Shown here: piece after piece, positions 1 through 8,300 of the stretch
Layout of the letters: the number at the start of each line of letters is the position of its first letter
Position numbering within the stretch: position 1 is the stretch's first letter
Assembly (NCBI GenBank): GCA_947090545.1
Contig: CAMUPC010000008.1
Location: 1 to 41,865, forward strand
Direction: 5' to 3'
Source: an uncultured Eubacterium sp.
GTDB lineage: Bacteria > Bacillota > Clostridia > Lachnospirales > Lachnospiraceae
Length of the DNA stretch: 41,865 nucleotides
Made by a program: the position numbers and the translations under genes
Notes under the pieces: model-generated
What the model saw: the letters and a program-made list of their open reading frames with translations, nothing else
Told to the model about the DNA's origin: nothing
The model's database searches: none

Positions 1-64
1 GGGCGAACTAGGTGCCGCGCCCGGACGGTGCCACAGCTTCCCGCAGGATGCTTAGTGCTTCTTA
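1..64 (+). pseudogene. Degenerate 3' end of a repeated unidentified gene
   Basis: In frame 3 the edge reads a stop codon, then VPRPDGATASRRMLSAS and another stop. The right edge of the window on the opposite strand encodes a protein ending in YQVPRPDGATA, so the two edges carry related gene ends. Here the codon matching CAA (Gln) is TAG, and the last codons have diverged. I do not recognise the family. It may be a decayed copy, or a live copy in another arrangement cut by the window edge. Confidence 0.35.
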
Positions 65-145
65 ACCTTCTGGAACGGACGCAGCCAGGGCGTGCCAATC
101 CCCTCTCCCAGCGTCCCTTTCCCAAAAAACTACACCCCCTACCGA
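12..145. repeat. Left copy of the window-end inverted repeat
   Basis: The bases from about 12 to 85 match the complement of about 41695-41777 with only scattered changes. The match covers the end of the repeated gene and the sequence after it. Weaker similarity (CCCCTC, then CCAGCGTCC, then an A-rich stretch) continues to about 145. The two copies are inverted relative to each other, about 41.6 kb apart. It is a dispersed repeat of unknown nature. Confidence 0.6.
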
Positions 146-3100
146 TTTTTCTTATACCCACATTCCGGGCAAACATCCCTACCATGATACACATACCCGC
201 ACCGATAACAGCAAATCGTATCATGCGTCTCCTTCGCAAGATAATTCAACTTCCTGGAAGCCGGTTTTTCCTGCAAATAACGAACAAATTCCTCCAAAAT
301 ATTCGCCCAGTCCTCCATCTCCCCAGTTTTGACCGCATACGGAAGCTTATGCTGCGCACCATCCGTCTCTTCCAGCGTCAGCCTGCGGTTTAAAAGCCCC
401 GTTGACGCCTCGATCGAAGCAATATTTGCAATCGGAATCCCATACGCATGGAGCCTGGTGCTGTAGAACAGGTTTTCCGGCGTCAGCACCATTCCTTCCC
501 TGCCGTTAAAGCTCCTGGAAGTGTCTACGGAAAAAATCGGGTATTCAAACATGCTGCGTTCGCTGGCATAAGCAGAAAGCGCCGCGTCGATCGCGCTTGT
601 CTCCGCGGGTTCGGCGGTATGCAGCATTACTTTTCTCGCCGGATAAAAATGATGCCTGGCATTTTCCTTGATGACGCCCCGCATTTCTTCCTGGAGCTTG
701 CCTACAAGCAGCTCGCACTCGTCGGTACGTATCTTTTGCAGGCGTTTGGAAAGCATCTCCAGCGCGCTGCTTTTTAGTTCCGGCAGAAAATTTTCCGCGT
801 CGATCTGTTCATAGACTGCCGCCGCTGCGTCAAAATCCATCTGCTGGGTGCCGTTTAGCAGTTCGCCTAAGCGTTCCTCATCCATGGCGTGTACTTTTTC
901 CTGAATCTTTTCCATATAAGGGGCGATATTTTCATCTGCAAATTGCTGCTCCTCCAGCCTGCGCATCAGCCCTGTATAGTCCCCGCGGCTTACCTTGCGC
1001 GAACGCTTTACCATGCCTGCGATTTCCTGCTTTTCTGCTGCTTCCCGTTTCTGCTTTAACGTCTCTTGATAAGGAGACAGGTCGACGTCCTGGTACGATT
1101 TTAATTGTTCCTCCAGTTTTTTGTATCCGGCACGGTCCATGCGTTCAGGAAGCGTGTTCATCAGCTTTTCTACTTCTTCTTTTCCCTTCTGCGCCTGAAT
1201 CTGGTGCAGTTTTTCCAAATATGCGCCTTTGAGCCCTTCTGGATAATCCGCCTCCTCCGCTTCCCGGATCATCCGTTTCATCTGGCTGTAGTTTTTATTA
1301 TTGCTTTTTTCCGCTTTATATGAGAGCTGTGCCGCCAGATCCTTATATTCCGCTTCTTCGATTTGATGCAAGAGGTCTTTTTTATCTAATGCGTCAATGA
1401 TGCTGTCGGCATGGATCTGCTTTTTCAGCTCATGCTTCTGCCTGTCTGACAGGCGTTCCAGCATTCCTACCCGGATACGGTATTTTTCCAGCCTTTCCTG
1501 TGCGGCATTTTTTTCTGCCTGCCTTTGGTTCTCTGCTTGTCCTCCGCCCGCGCTTCCATGTGCAAAACTGCCTGGCACGCGTCCCGTATCCTGCTCCTGT
1601 CCAAAGGTATCCTTGTGTGCAGTATTTCCGACAGCCGCAGATGCTCCCACAGCGTGCGGCTGCCCCCTGTGATTCAGTTCCATGCTGCTGCGGTGCGCTT
1701 GCCCATTATCATCCGGTTCCATGTGGCTATGGCGTACCTGTCCTATGTCATCCAGTTCCATGCCATCATAGTGTGCCTGCCCCATGTCATCCAGTTCCAT
1801 ACTGCCATAGCGCGCCTGTTTCCTATCATTCAGCTCCATACTGCCATAGCGCGCCTGTTTTCTATCATTCAGCTCCATACTGCTATAGCGCGCTTGTCCG
1901 TTGTCATCCAGTTCCATACTGTTATAACGCGCTTGTCCGCTATCATTTAGTTCCATATTGGGATCGTGCGCCCGTCCAGCAGAATTCGCTGCTTCCCTGC
2001 TATGGTGTGCCCGTCCAGCAGAATCCGCTGCTCCCCCGCTATGGCGTGCCTGTCCGTACATCGCTGGTTTCGGATAATCCGCGCCTTTCGTACCGCCGGC
2101 GCTGTTTTGTACATCCACTTCCGGCACGTCTTGATGCTGTGTTCTTTTCAGCGCTTCTTCTTCGCGCTTTTTTATTTCTTTTAATATCTTTTTCTCATGC
2201 TTCGCCACTGCCGCGTCAGGATAAAATCCTTCCTCTACCCGGTGTGCAAACCGTTGAAATACTTCGTCCGGCAGGCTGGAAAACCGTTTGCCAAAATCCT
2301 CCATCTGCTTTAGCGCATCCTGTTTGCTGTACAGCCTGTCTGGATGCTGCCCGGTGCCTGTAGCAGCCTGTTCCTCCCGCTGTAGCCTCTGCTTTCGGAC
2401 CGCTTCGTATTCATTGTATTTAAAATTCGCGGCACGTTCTCCATGATAGCCCAGCAGCTCCAGGTAATCCTCGTATGCTTTTTCGTCGCCGCTAAAATCC
2501 ATCTCATAGATCAAGCCTTCCGAAATCAGGCGGTCGGGGCGCGGCGTATAAAAGCAGCAGCAGTTGCTGCATGTGTAGGCGCGCGCCAGGTAAACGCCCT
2601 TTTCCTCGGTATCGATCCGTACTTCTTTGCCTTCTGGATAGACAGCCATATGCAGCTTACTGGAACATTTCGGGCATTCATAGCCTACGAGGTAAAAGTT
2701 GTTGCCAATCCGGTCCTCTACCCGTTCCAACAGCGTTGTCTCCGTTTTATGGAAGGTGCGTTCGCGGTTTTTCCAGATCAGCCTGTGCCAAAGCCCCTGC
2801 GATTCCGCCTTTGGATCGTCCTCCTGCTTTTTTTCATATTCCAAAACGGTCTGTAAAACCTCTTCATAGGTAATGCGCACGCCGACCTTATAAAACCGAA
2901 AGTTTTCCTTGCGCAGGGATGGCTCAATATAATACATCCCAAGAATTTTGCCAAAAAGCTGGTTGAGCTGCGGATAATCCTGCTCCACCCGAAGCCCCCG
3001 CAGGGTTCCCCATTTGCCAAACGCGTACAGCACCATATTTACCAGGTCTTTCAGCGTCGGATGCCTGGAAATATCCACTACCTGGTCCTCCCTGACCGGA

Positions 3101-3288
3101 AGGTCTACAAGATCCGTCAGCACCTTTCTCGTCTCAAACTGAAAAATCAGTGAACGCACTGTTCCCTCTAAGATCAGCTCATTATCCCTTACAAAAAAGC
3201 GCCCATCCCATACGACCTGTTCCCCCATCGTCTGGATCAGCTTGTTAAATGTCGCTTCCTGTTCCTGATTCGCCTGCAAAACCAGCAT
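139..3288 (-). CDS. Large zinc-ribbon protein with tandem 13-residue repeats
   Basis: A 1049-residue protein of no recognised function. Near residues 205-244 it has two Cys pairs (CPKC and CSNC) that look like a zinc-binding knuckle. The middle is low-complexity with eight 13-residue repeats starting about residue 445 (consensus MELDDxGQARYSS). A long charged helical region follows. Near residues 915-1015 there is a beta-rich stretch resembling a bacterial PH-like domain (MVLTPENLFYSTR... onward). The protein ends in a C-terminal zinc ribbon with CYRCGY and CPECGY. There is no signal peptide or membrane segment, so it is probably cytoplasmic. The start is supported by a GAGG-type site 8 bases upstream. 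It lies downstream of the 224-residue hypothetical gene, separated from it by a terminator. Confidence 0.85.
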   Translation of the reverse strand: MLVLQANQEQEATFNKLIQTMGEQVVWDGRFFVRDNELILEGTVRSLIFQFETRKVLTDLVDLPVREDQVVDISRHPTLKDLVNMVLYAFGKWGTLRGLRVEQDYPQLNQLFGKILGMYYIEPSLRKENFRFYKVGVRITYEEVLQTVLEYEKKQEDDPKAESQGLWHRLIWKNRERTFHKTETTLLERVEDRIGNNFYLVGYECPKCSSKLHMAVYPEGKEVRIDTEEKGVYLARAYTCSNCCCFYTPRPDRLISEGLIYEMDFSGDEKAYEDYLELLGYHGERAANFKYNEYEAVRKQRLQREEQAATGTGQHPDRLYSKQDALKQMEDFGKRFSSLPDEVFQRFAHRVEEGFYPDAAVAKHEKKILKEIKKREEEALKRTQHQDVPEVDVQNSAGGTKGADYPKPAMYGQARHSGGAADSAGRAHHSREAANSAGRAHDPNMELNDSGQARYNSMELDDNGQARYSSMELNDRKQARYGSMELNDRKQARYGSMELDDMGQAHYDGMELDDIGQVRHSHMEPDDNGQAHRSSMELNHRGQPHAVGASAAVGNTAHKDTFGQEQDTGRVPGSFAHGSAGGGQAENQRQAEKNAAQERLEKYRIRVGMLERLSDRQKHELKKQIHADSIIDALDKKDLLHQIEEAEYKDLAAQLSYKAEKSNNKNYSQMKRMIREAEEADYPEGLKGAYLEKLHQIQAQKGKEEVEKLMNTLPERMDRAGYKKLEEQLKSYQDVDLSPYQETLKQKREAAEKQEIAGMVKRSRKVSRGDYTGLMRRLEEQQFADENIAPYMEKIQEKVHAMDEERLGELLNGTQQMDFDAAAAVYEQIDAENFLPELKSSALEMLSKRLQKIRTDECELLVGKLQEEMRGVIKENARHHFYPARKVMLHTAEPAETSAIDAALSAYASERSMFEYPIFSVDTSRSFNGREGMVLTPENLFYSTRLHAYGIPIANIASIEASTGLLNRRLTLEETDGAQHKLPYAVKTGEMEDWANILEEFVRYLQEKPASRKLNYLAKETHDTICCYRCGYVYHGRDVCPECGYKKNR
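1645..1956 (-). repeat. 39-bp tandem repeat (VNTR), eight units, in-frame
   Basis: Eight consecutive 13-residue units, each beginning with MEL or MEP, occupy exactly 312 bp. Two neighbouring units are identical at protein level (MELNDRKQARYGS twice), which suggests recent duplication. More diverged units (GRAHHS, GRAHDPN) continue toward higher coordinates. The unit length is a multiple of three, so copy-number change would keep the frame. Confidence 0.85.
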
Positions 3289-3322
3289 ACCCGTCGCCTC
3301 ACTTTTATCTTTTAATCAAAAT

Positions 3323-3352
3323 AAAAGGCTGTCCGATTAAGGACAACCTTTT
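3323..3352 (-). terminator. Intrinsic terminator after the 224-residue hypothetical gene
   Basis: Two 12-base arms pair with one G-U pair around a 6-base loop: AAAAGGTTGTCC and GGACAGCCTTTT on the minus strand. The stem is flanked by A and T runs. It lies just after the stop at 3374 and before the start of the next gene at 3288, so that gene probably has its own promoter or depends on readthrough. Confidence 0.7.
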
Positions 3353-3373
3353 GCGGATGTCAACGAAATCCGG

Positions 3374-4048
3374 TTAAATACTAAAATCAAATCCAGGCTG
3401 GTAATTTCTAATATCCTGCTCCTGGATCTTCGACCAGTCTACGTTGTTCATCTTTTCTGTCAGCTCCTTCATAGACGAAGCCGATACCTGCGTCCGTTTG
3501 GAACGGATGGACAGGTCCTTAAGGTCCTTATTCTGCTCTTTTGCTTTCTCAATCCGCTCTCTCTGGCTTTCGCTCATCTTCTCCAGCTCTGCGAAATAAG
3601 ACGTCGTGCCGTCATCGTTAAAGGAAATGCCGATCTTTAAAATCTCCCCTTTCTCAGACGTCGGCCCAAAGCCGAACTGCTTGTTGATCTGTTCTGACAT
3701 ACGGACAGCGCCATAGACCTTGTCCATGTTTTCTTTCTCAAACTTTTCATCAGCAGCCATTTTCTCCAGCTCGTCGGCAGAGAATATTACAGAATATTCT
3801 TTTGTTCCGCGTGAAAGGAGATCCTTGGCGTTGTCTCCTTTGTCCGCTACCATAAAATCCATATTGCTGTTTGCCTTTTTCAGTTTTTCCAGCAAAGCCT
3901 GTGCCTTGTCAGACAGCTCCGTGTGGTTCTTGCTTCCCTGCGTGCTGGACGTTTTTTTGCTGGAGCCTGCCTTTGCATCAAAGCTGCTCTTTGCCTTGCT
4001 GCTGTAATAGTTCTCCTGCACAGCGGCATATCCGTTTACTCTGTTCAT
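3374..4048 (-). CDS. Hypothetical protein, DUF6033-like
   Basis: A 224-residue soluble protein with no membrane segment or known catalytic motif. I chose the ATG at 4048 (MNRVNGYAAVQ) because an AAGGAGG site sits 8 bases before it; the open frame extends further upstream without such a signal. The N-terminal third is rich in Ser, Lys and Thr and looks disordered, followed by helical charged segments. The pattern (NRVNxY start, LSDKAQ, DFMVADKG, YSVIFS) resembles small proteins common in Lachnospiraceae that I believe are annotated DUF6033. Function is unknown. It ends in a terminator. Confidence 0.8.
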   Translation of the reverse strand: MNRVNGYAAVQENYYSSKAKSSFDAKAGSSKKTSSTQGSKNHTELSDKAQALLEKLKKANSNMDFMVADKGDNAKDLLSRGTKEYSVIFSADELEKMAADEKFEKENMDKVYGAVRMSEQINKQFGFGPTSEKGEILKIGISFNDDGTTSYFAELEKMSESQRERIEKAKEQNKDLKDLSIRSKRTQVSASSMKELTEKMNNVDWSKIQEQDIRNYQPGFDFSI

Positions 4049-4149
4049 AAAGTGTCCTCCTTGAAATTTGTTTTTTGAAATCCTTTTCGTTAATGATATC
4101 GTCATTTTTCAGAGGATAGTTTACAGAGGAGAAGGCAGAATTTTACACT

Positions 4150-5871
4150 TCATATCAAGGATGTCTCATAAAGATCTAATTTTCCGCCGTCTATAAACAC
4201 TTCTTTTCCACAAAACGCAAAGCCGTAAATTCGTATCCGTTCCTTGGATATCCCTTTTTCTATAAGCCCTGCTGCATACCGTTTTTCCACGATCTGTAAA
4301 AGTGCCGCCTTTGCCGTATCTTTCAGTGTCTTTTCCGCTTTCGCGTGATGTACTTTAAATTCCAAAATCACCGCGTCATCCTCGCTGCTTTTTGGTTCCA
4401 GCAGCACATCATACCTGCCGATGCCGCTCTCTCTGTTGGATGTAACCACATACCTGCTGTCCAGATGGACAATCAGCCCAAGCACAAAACCATGGTAAAA
4501 CCGCTCTGGCTGTTTGTCTTTTGACGGTTTCGTGCCGGAATCAAAGCTGCTGAATACCGCAAGGGCAACTTCGTTCATATACGCATTCATCGTCTGCTTA
4601 TCACCAGCAAGCAGTGCGTTCAAAAACACATGGTACTCCGTTTTGCATGGACGAAACCACTGGCGGATCATTTTTACAAACATCAGCCGAACTTCTTTAT
4701 TGGTAAGCGCAAGCACATAGTTTACCGTTCCGCAGTCCTCTTCAAGAAAATAATGCTTCACTTTTAAATATCCGCTCGCTAACAGCATTGCCCAAATTGC
4801 GTTGTTATCCTTTTCCAACTGGCTAAATACAATCTCTTCCTCCAGCTCTGTGCAAAAATCGCCCCCACGAAGCAACTGTTCCATGACACATTTGATCTCT
4901 GCGCTTCCTTGCCGAACCAGGCTGTCTGCTAAACTGTTGGAGCTTGTATTGGCCCAGTAATCCTTAAGCAATCCCTCAGAAAGAAAATTGATCACAGACC
5001 ACGGATTGTAAATATGCTCCTGCTTCCCAAAAATAAATCCATCATACCACGCTTTCACCTGCTGCTGTTTGTCCGACAGTCCATACTCCTTAAGCGCTTC
5101 AAACACCTCCTCCTCGGTAAAGCCAAAGGCAGACGTATACTGATTGGAAGTCACCGTAATCACTTTCAGGTTATTCAGATCAGAAAAAACCGACTCCTTG
5201 CCGATCCTCGTAATGCCAGTCATAACCGCCCGCTCCAGATATGGATTTGTCTTAAATACCGCATGGAACATCGTTCTCATAAATCCTGCCAGTTCTTCCC
5301 AGTATCCGCACAGATACGCCTCCTGCATCGGCGTATCGTATTCATCCAGAAAAACAAGCACTTTTTTTCCATAATGCTGCGATAAAAATTTACAGAGCTG
5401 GTGCAGCGCTATCGCAGCGGTCGCATCGTCCATTTCAAAGGATACCTTTTTAAAAAATTGCTTATCCGCATCCGTCAGCTTCTCGCTCTTTAACAAGTAA
5501 TAATGATCCGAATAGAGGTTTGCAAGGATAAAACCGATCGTTTTTTTTGCGTCCTGGCAGCAGCCTTCCTTAACCATCGCAAAACTAAGTCCAATCACAG
5601 GATAGGTGCCTTGGATCTTTCTGTAAGATTGTTCCTGCCAGATTTTTAACCCTGTAAACAGATCTGCCTTCTGTGCATATTTTACCGAAAAAAAGTACTC
5701 CATCATACTCATCGTAAGCGTCTTTCCAAAACGGCGCGGGCGTGTAATCAGCGTAATATCATCCTCATTTTCCCACCATTCTTTGATAAATAAGGTTTTA
5801 TCCACATAAAAGACGTTCCTTGTAATTATTTTTTCAAAATCCTGAATTCCGATCGCTGCTTTTCGCCCCAT
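4150..5871 (-). CDS. AAA-ATPase-like / PD-(D/E)XK nuclease-like protein (DUF1703 type)
   Basis: A 573-residue member of the large family with an N-terminal AAA-ATPase-like domain and a C-terminal PD-(D/E)XK nuclease-like domain. The N terminus has the family opening (FEKIITRNVFYVDKT), then a Walker A-like RPRRFGKTLTMSM and a Walker B-like VLVFLDEYDTPMQ. The C terminus has RYDVLLEP followed by AVILEFKVH, fitting the D...(D/E)xK nuclease core. The family is abundant in gut Firmicutes and Bacteroidetes and its role is not well established. I chose ATG 5871 over the ATG two codons earlier because GGGAGGG is correctly spaced only for 5871. It appears to stand alone. Confidence 0.9.
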   Translation of the reverse strand: MGRKAAIGIQDFEKIITRNVFYVDKTLFIKEWWENEDDITLITRPRRFGKTLTMSMMEYFFSVKYAQKADLFTGLKIWQEQSYRKIQGTYPVIGLSFAMVKEGCCQDAKKTIGFILANLYSDHYYLLKSEKLTDADKQFFKKVSFEMDDATAAIALHQLCKFLSQHYGKKVLVFLDEYDTPMQEAYLCGYWEELAGFMRTMFHAVFKTNPYLERAVMTGITRIGKESVFSDLNNLKVITVTSNQYTSAFGFTEEEVFEALKEYGLSDKQQQVKAWYDGFIFGKQEHIYNPWSVINFLSEGLLKDYWANTSSNSLADSLVRQGSAEIKCVMEQLLRGGDFCTELEEEIVFSQLEKDNNAIWAMLLASGYLKVKHYFLEEDCGTVNYVLALTNKEVRLMFVKMIRQWFRPCKTEYHVFLNALLAGDKQTMNAYMNEVALAVFSSFDSGTKPSKDKQPERFYHGFVLGLIVHLDSRYVVTSNRESGIGRYDVLLEPKSSEDDAVILEFKVHHAKAEKTLKDTAKAALLQIVEKRYAAGLIEKGISKERIRIYGFAFCGKEVFIDGGKLDLYETSLI

Positions 5872-6024
5872 ATGCATCCCTCCCGGCCTTGCCCTGTAAA
5901 ATATCTTCTGCTACTATCTATAACATATCCGGCAGTCATTTTCAAGAAGGATATTGCAAAGTGCCGCCTTCTGCTGCCAGTTGGAAACAAATACAGGCTT
6001 ACTGCAAGCATGTTATGTGCCAGC

Positions 6025-6258
6025 TTATAATACCATGTACCCTTTCGTCTCATACTCTGGATATCTGCCCAGATCAATATGGATAAGCGCGTCCTTAGGC
6101 AGACTTTCGTTTCCTGCTACTGCGATCAGATATTTTCCGTCTCTTTGATATGCGGGATTTTTTTGATATATTGCTTTTGCTCTCCCCTCCGCACCGGAAT
6201 CGATAATTGATACCACTTCAAAATACTGATGGTAAAATTTATAAACTATCAAATGCAT
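6025..6258 (-). pseudogene. Short ORF, probably a gene fragment
   Basis: A 77-residue frame (MHLIVYKFYHQYFEVV...) immediately downstream of the last glycan-operon gene. A stop codon sits directly before the ATG and there is no ribosome binding site. Composition looks protein-like (DGKYLIAVAGN, ALIHIDLGRYPEY) rather than random, so it may be the surviving C-terminal end of a decayed gene. I cannot assign a family. The gap on either side (5872-6024 and 6259-6276) shows nothing else I can identify. Confidence 0.35.
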
Positions 6259-6276
6259 ACACTAACTGTACAGGCT

Positions 6277-8043
6277 TTAATACACGGAAAAGAACTTAAA
6301 AAGTTCCGTATAAACCATCGGATTTCGTTCCAGAATCCGATGCAACTGATTACTGAAAATAAGCATCATGCCTAGAAAAATCGTAAAAAGGCATAATAAA
6401 AGAAAGATTCTGCGAAATACATATCCATTCTCAATTGCAGCAAGATAAGTATCTGCCTGCGCGATAGCAAGAAACGCAATCAGTAACAAAATCAAAAGGT
6501 AATCCGTATGATACCGCAACTGTACTCCTCCCAGATTAAAATTCAGATACATGCAGATCAACGCTCCAGCAATTCCAAAAGGAATCATTTTGTTTTCATT
6601 GTGCTTCCTTTTCTTTATAAACTTTATAAAAAACAATCCAAATATCATCGGAATAAAAAGAATCCCCAGATTCGGATCTTTTAAATAATAATGCCCCATT
6701 CCATCTACTGGGTCATTATTTAATTCTACAAACGGAAACGTTTTTAAAAATTTCGGTGCTTCCAGCAAATAATAATAGACGGTATTTATGATTTTCTTCC
6801 GATCTATTGTTACATCGTAATGATTGGCATCATAGGCAGTAAGCTGATAATTTTTCCCAAAATCTAAGATATTCCCAAACCGATCGTAATTATACCAGCA
6901 GACACATCCCGCACCAATACCAACAACTGCAAAAAAACTGATCAATCCAAGCAGTTTTTGCCTTTTTGTCACTTGATTGGAGCATAAAAAGGCTGTATAC
7001 AGCGGCAAAACGAACATTCCCGCCGCGATAGCTGCGCTGGGGCGGCTTTCTACTAAAAGCACCGCCGCTGTGCCTGCTGTTATCATCCATACATAGCGCA
7101 CAGCAGTTCTGTTCAAGCAGGCACGCATTGACGCAAGCAAAAATAACAGCGTACAAAAACACGTACAAAGATTTAAAATATATAACTGATTCGCACATGC
7201 TTGCAGGCTGTACATCATACTGCCTGCCGCAACTGCAAAGCTTTCCAATATTAACAATATAAGGCTGCACTCAACTTTAAAAAGCTCCAATACCGTATAC
7301 AGCACACAGCACAGCAGAATCATATTGAAGATATTGCATAATAGCCCTGCCATATTGTCATTGGGCAGCACTCCGGTTATTAAATAATAAGGGATATAAA
7401 TCAATATCAGCGGCGATACTCCATAATAAGAATAATACTTGCCATGATAAAATGCATAATCCCACATATAGGTACATCCAGCCATATCCCTTTCGCTGCG
7501 GTCATATACATTTTCAAGCGCCAGCAGTTTTTCGTCAGGTATGATGTCTAAATAAGTAATTCCTTTCTGCCAGGAATCAAACATATACAGATAGATATTT
7601 TTTCCCAAATTATCGGTTTTGTATTCCATATTTTCGATTCCATGCACCGCACAAATTATCCAAATGAAAATACTGCCGGCAACAAGTACCGCTCCGATTA
7701 CAAAAAAGATAGTTTTTCTGTTCTTTTCCTGATATCCCCATTTTTTATCCCTGTAGTGCCAGCCAAGTGCCATGATCCAAAAACAGACAGCCAATGCAGC
7801 CGCCCGGTAGATTTGAAAATGCGTTTCATAATGATTTGCTGTTATGGAATGAATACAAAAATCCTCTTCATTATTATAAAATTGAATCAGGATTGCTTTT
7901 GCATTACCCTGGCTTTTTAGAGAAAACGTTGTCGTATAGCTGGTACCCCCCCCGGTAACAAATGGAACTGTGTACCATGCTGCCAGTACTGCTTCATTCC
8001 CTCGTCTTTTAGCAAAACCTGTCCTTTGATAACGCTTTTGCAT
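6277..8043 (-). CDS. Phase-variable polytopic membrane protein, C-terminal part (out of frame)
   Basis: The open frame is 588 codons, but only the part after the poly-G tract (about residue 32 on, from TSYTTTFSLKS) looks like protein. The first 31 codons are the wrong-frame reading of the upstream ORF. This part has about ten hydrophobic segments with an acidic, aromatic exoplasmic loop (YYSYYGVSPLILIYIPYY) and ends in basic residues. It resembles large GT-C-like or glycan-modifying membrane proteins, but I see no decisive motif. With nine Gs at 7946-7953 it would join the 127-codon ORF at 8300 to make one protein of about 674 residues. It is the last gene of the glycan operon. Confidence 0.7.
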   Translation of the reverse strand: MQKRYQRTGFAKRRGNEAVLAAWYTVPFVTGGGTSYTTTFSLKSQGNAKAILIQFYNNEEDFCIHSITANHYETHFQIYRAAALAVCFWIMALGWHYRDKKWGYQEKNRKTIFFVIGAVLVAGSIFIWIICAVHGIENMEYKTDNLGKNIYLYMFDSWQKGITYLDIIPDEKLLALENVYDRSERDMAGCTYMWDYAFYHGKYYSYYGVSPLILIYIPYYLITGVLPNDNMAGLLCNIFNMILLCCVLYTVLELFKVECSLILLILESFAVAAGSMMYSLQACANQLYILNLCTCFCTLLFLLASMRACLNRTAVRYVWMITAGTAAVLLVESRPSAAIAAGMFVLPLYTAFLCSNQVTKRQKLLGLISFFAVVGIGAGCVCWYNYDRFGNILDFGKNYQLTAYDANHYDVTIDRKKIINTVYYYLLEAPKFLKTFPFVELNNDPVDGMGHYYLKDPNLGILFIPMIFGLFFIKFIKKRKHNENKMIPFGIAGALICMYLNFNLGGVQLRYHTDYLLILLLIAFLAIAQADTYLAAIENGYVFRRIFLLLCLFTIFLGMMLIFSNQLHRILERNPMVYTELFKFFSVY

Positions 8044-8300
8044 GTCAGATTTATCGAAATGGATTTTAACGGCAGATCACCGTCGTAAATCATCGAAACT
8101 TCTTCAAAATTGTGAATATTGATTCCATCTGTGGAAAATTGGATGTTTTCCATAGATGAACTGTAAAACTTGCCTAACTCTAGCTGCTTTTCTTCATAAT
8201 TTTGATACGCACTTTTGTCTGAATACGTTAGAATAAATTCCAGTGTAAAAGCAAAAACGATACATAGCCCTGCCAGACGAACTAATTTGAAAGCTGTCAT
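7917..8300 (-). CDS. N-terminal part of the same phase-variable membrane protein
   Basis: The 127-codon frame begins with an ATG preceded by GGAGG and overlapping the stop of the previous gene, so this is the real start of the protein. It has one N-terminal hydrophobic segment (LAGLCIVFAFTLEFIL) followed by an extracytoplasmic stretch with a beta-sandwich look. The frame runs into a poly-G tract at codons 116-118, after which eight Gs send it into 9 wrong-frame residues and a stop. Nine Gs would continue into TSYTTTFSLKS in the 6277-8043 frame. As written the gene is OFF, unless the count is an assembly error. Confidence 0.75.
   Translation of the reverse strand: MTAFKLVRLAGLCIVFAFTLEFILTYSDKSAYQNYEEKQLELGKFYSSSMENIQFSTDGINIHNFEEVSMIYDGDLPLKSISINLTCKSVIKGQVLLKDEGMKQYWQHGTQFHLLPGGVPAIRQRFL
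7946..7953 (-). repeat. Poly-G tract, 8 Gs (predicted OFF)
   Basis: On the coding strand: ACC, eight Gs, TACC. Nine Gs (or six) would fuse the two frames at a Gly-rich turn (PGGGTSY). Confidence 0.9.

Noticed and set aside
1645..1956. Possible CRISPR array
   Set aside because: The 39-bp units follow each other without spacers and lie in a coding frame.
1500..2363. Long plus-strand frame with repeated His/Pro/Tyr units
   Set aside because: It is the mirror of the 39-bp repeat on the other strand and lacks a binding site.
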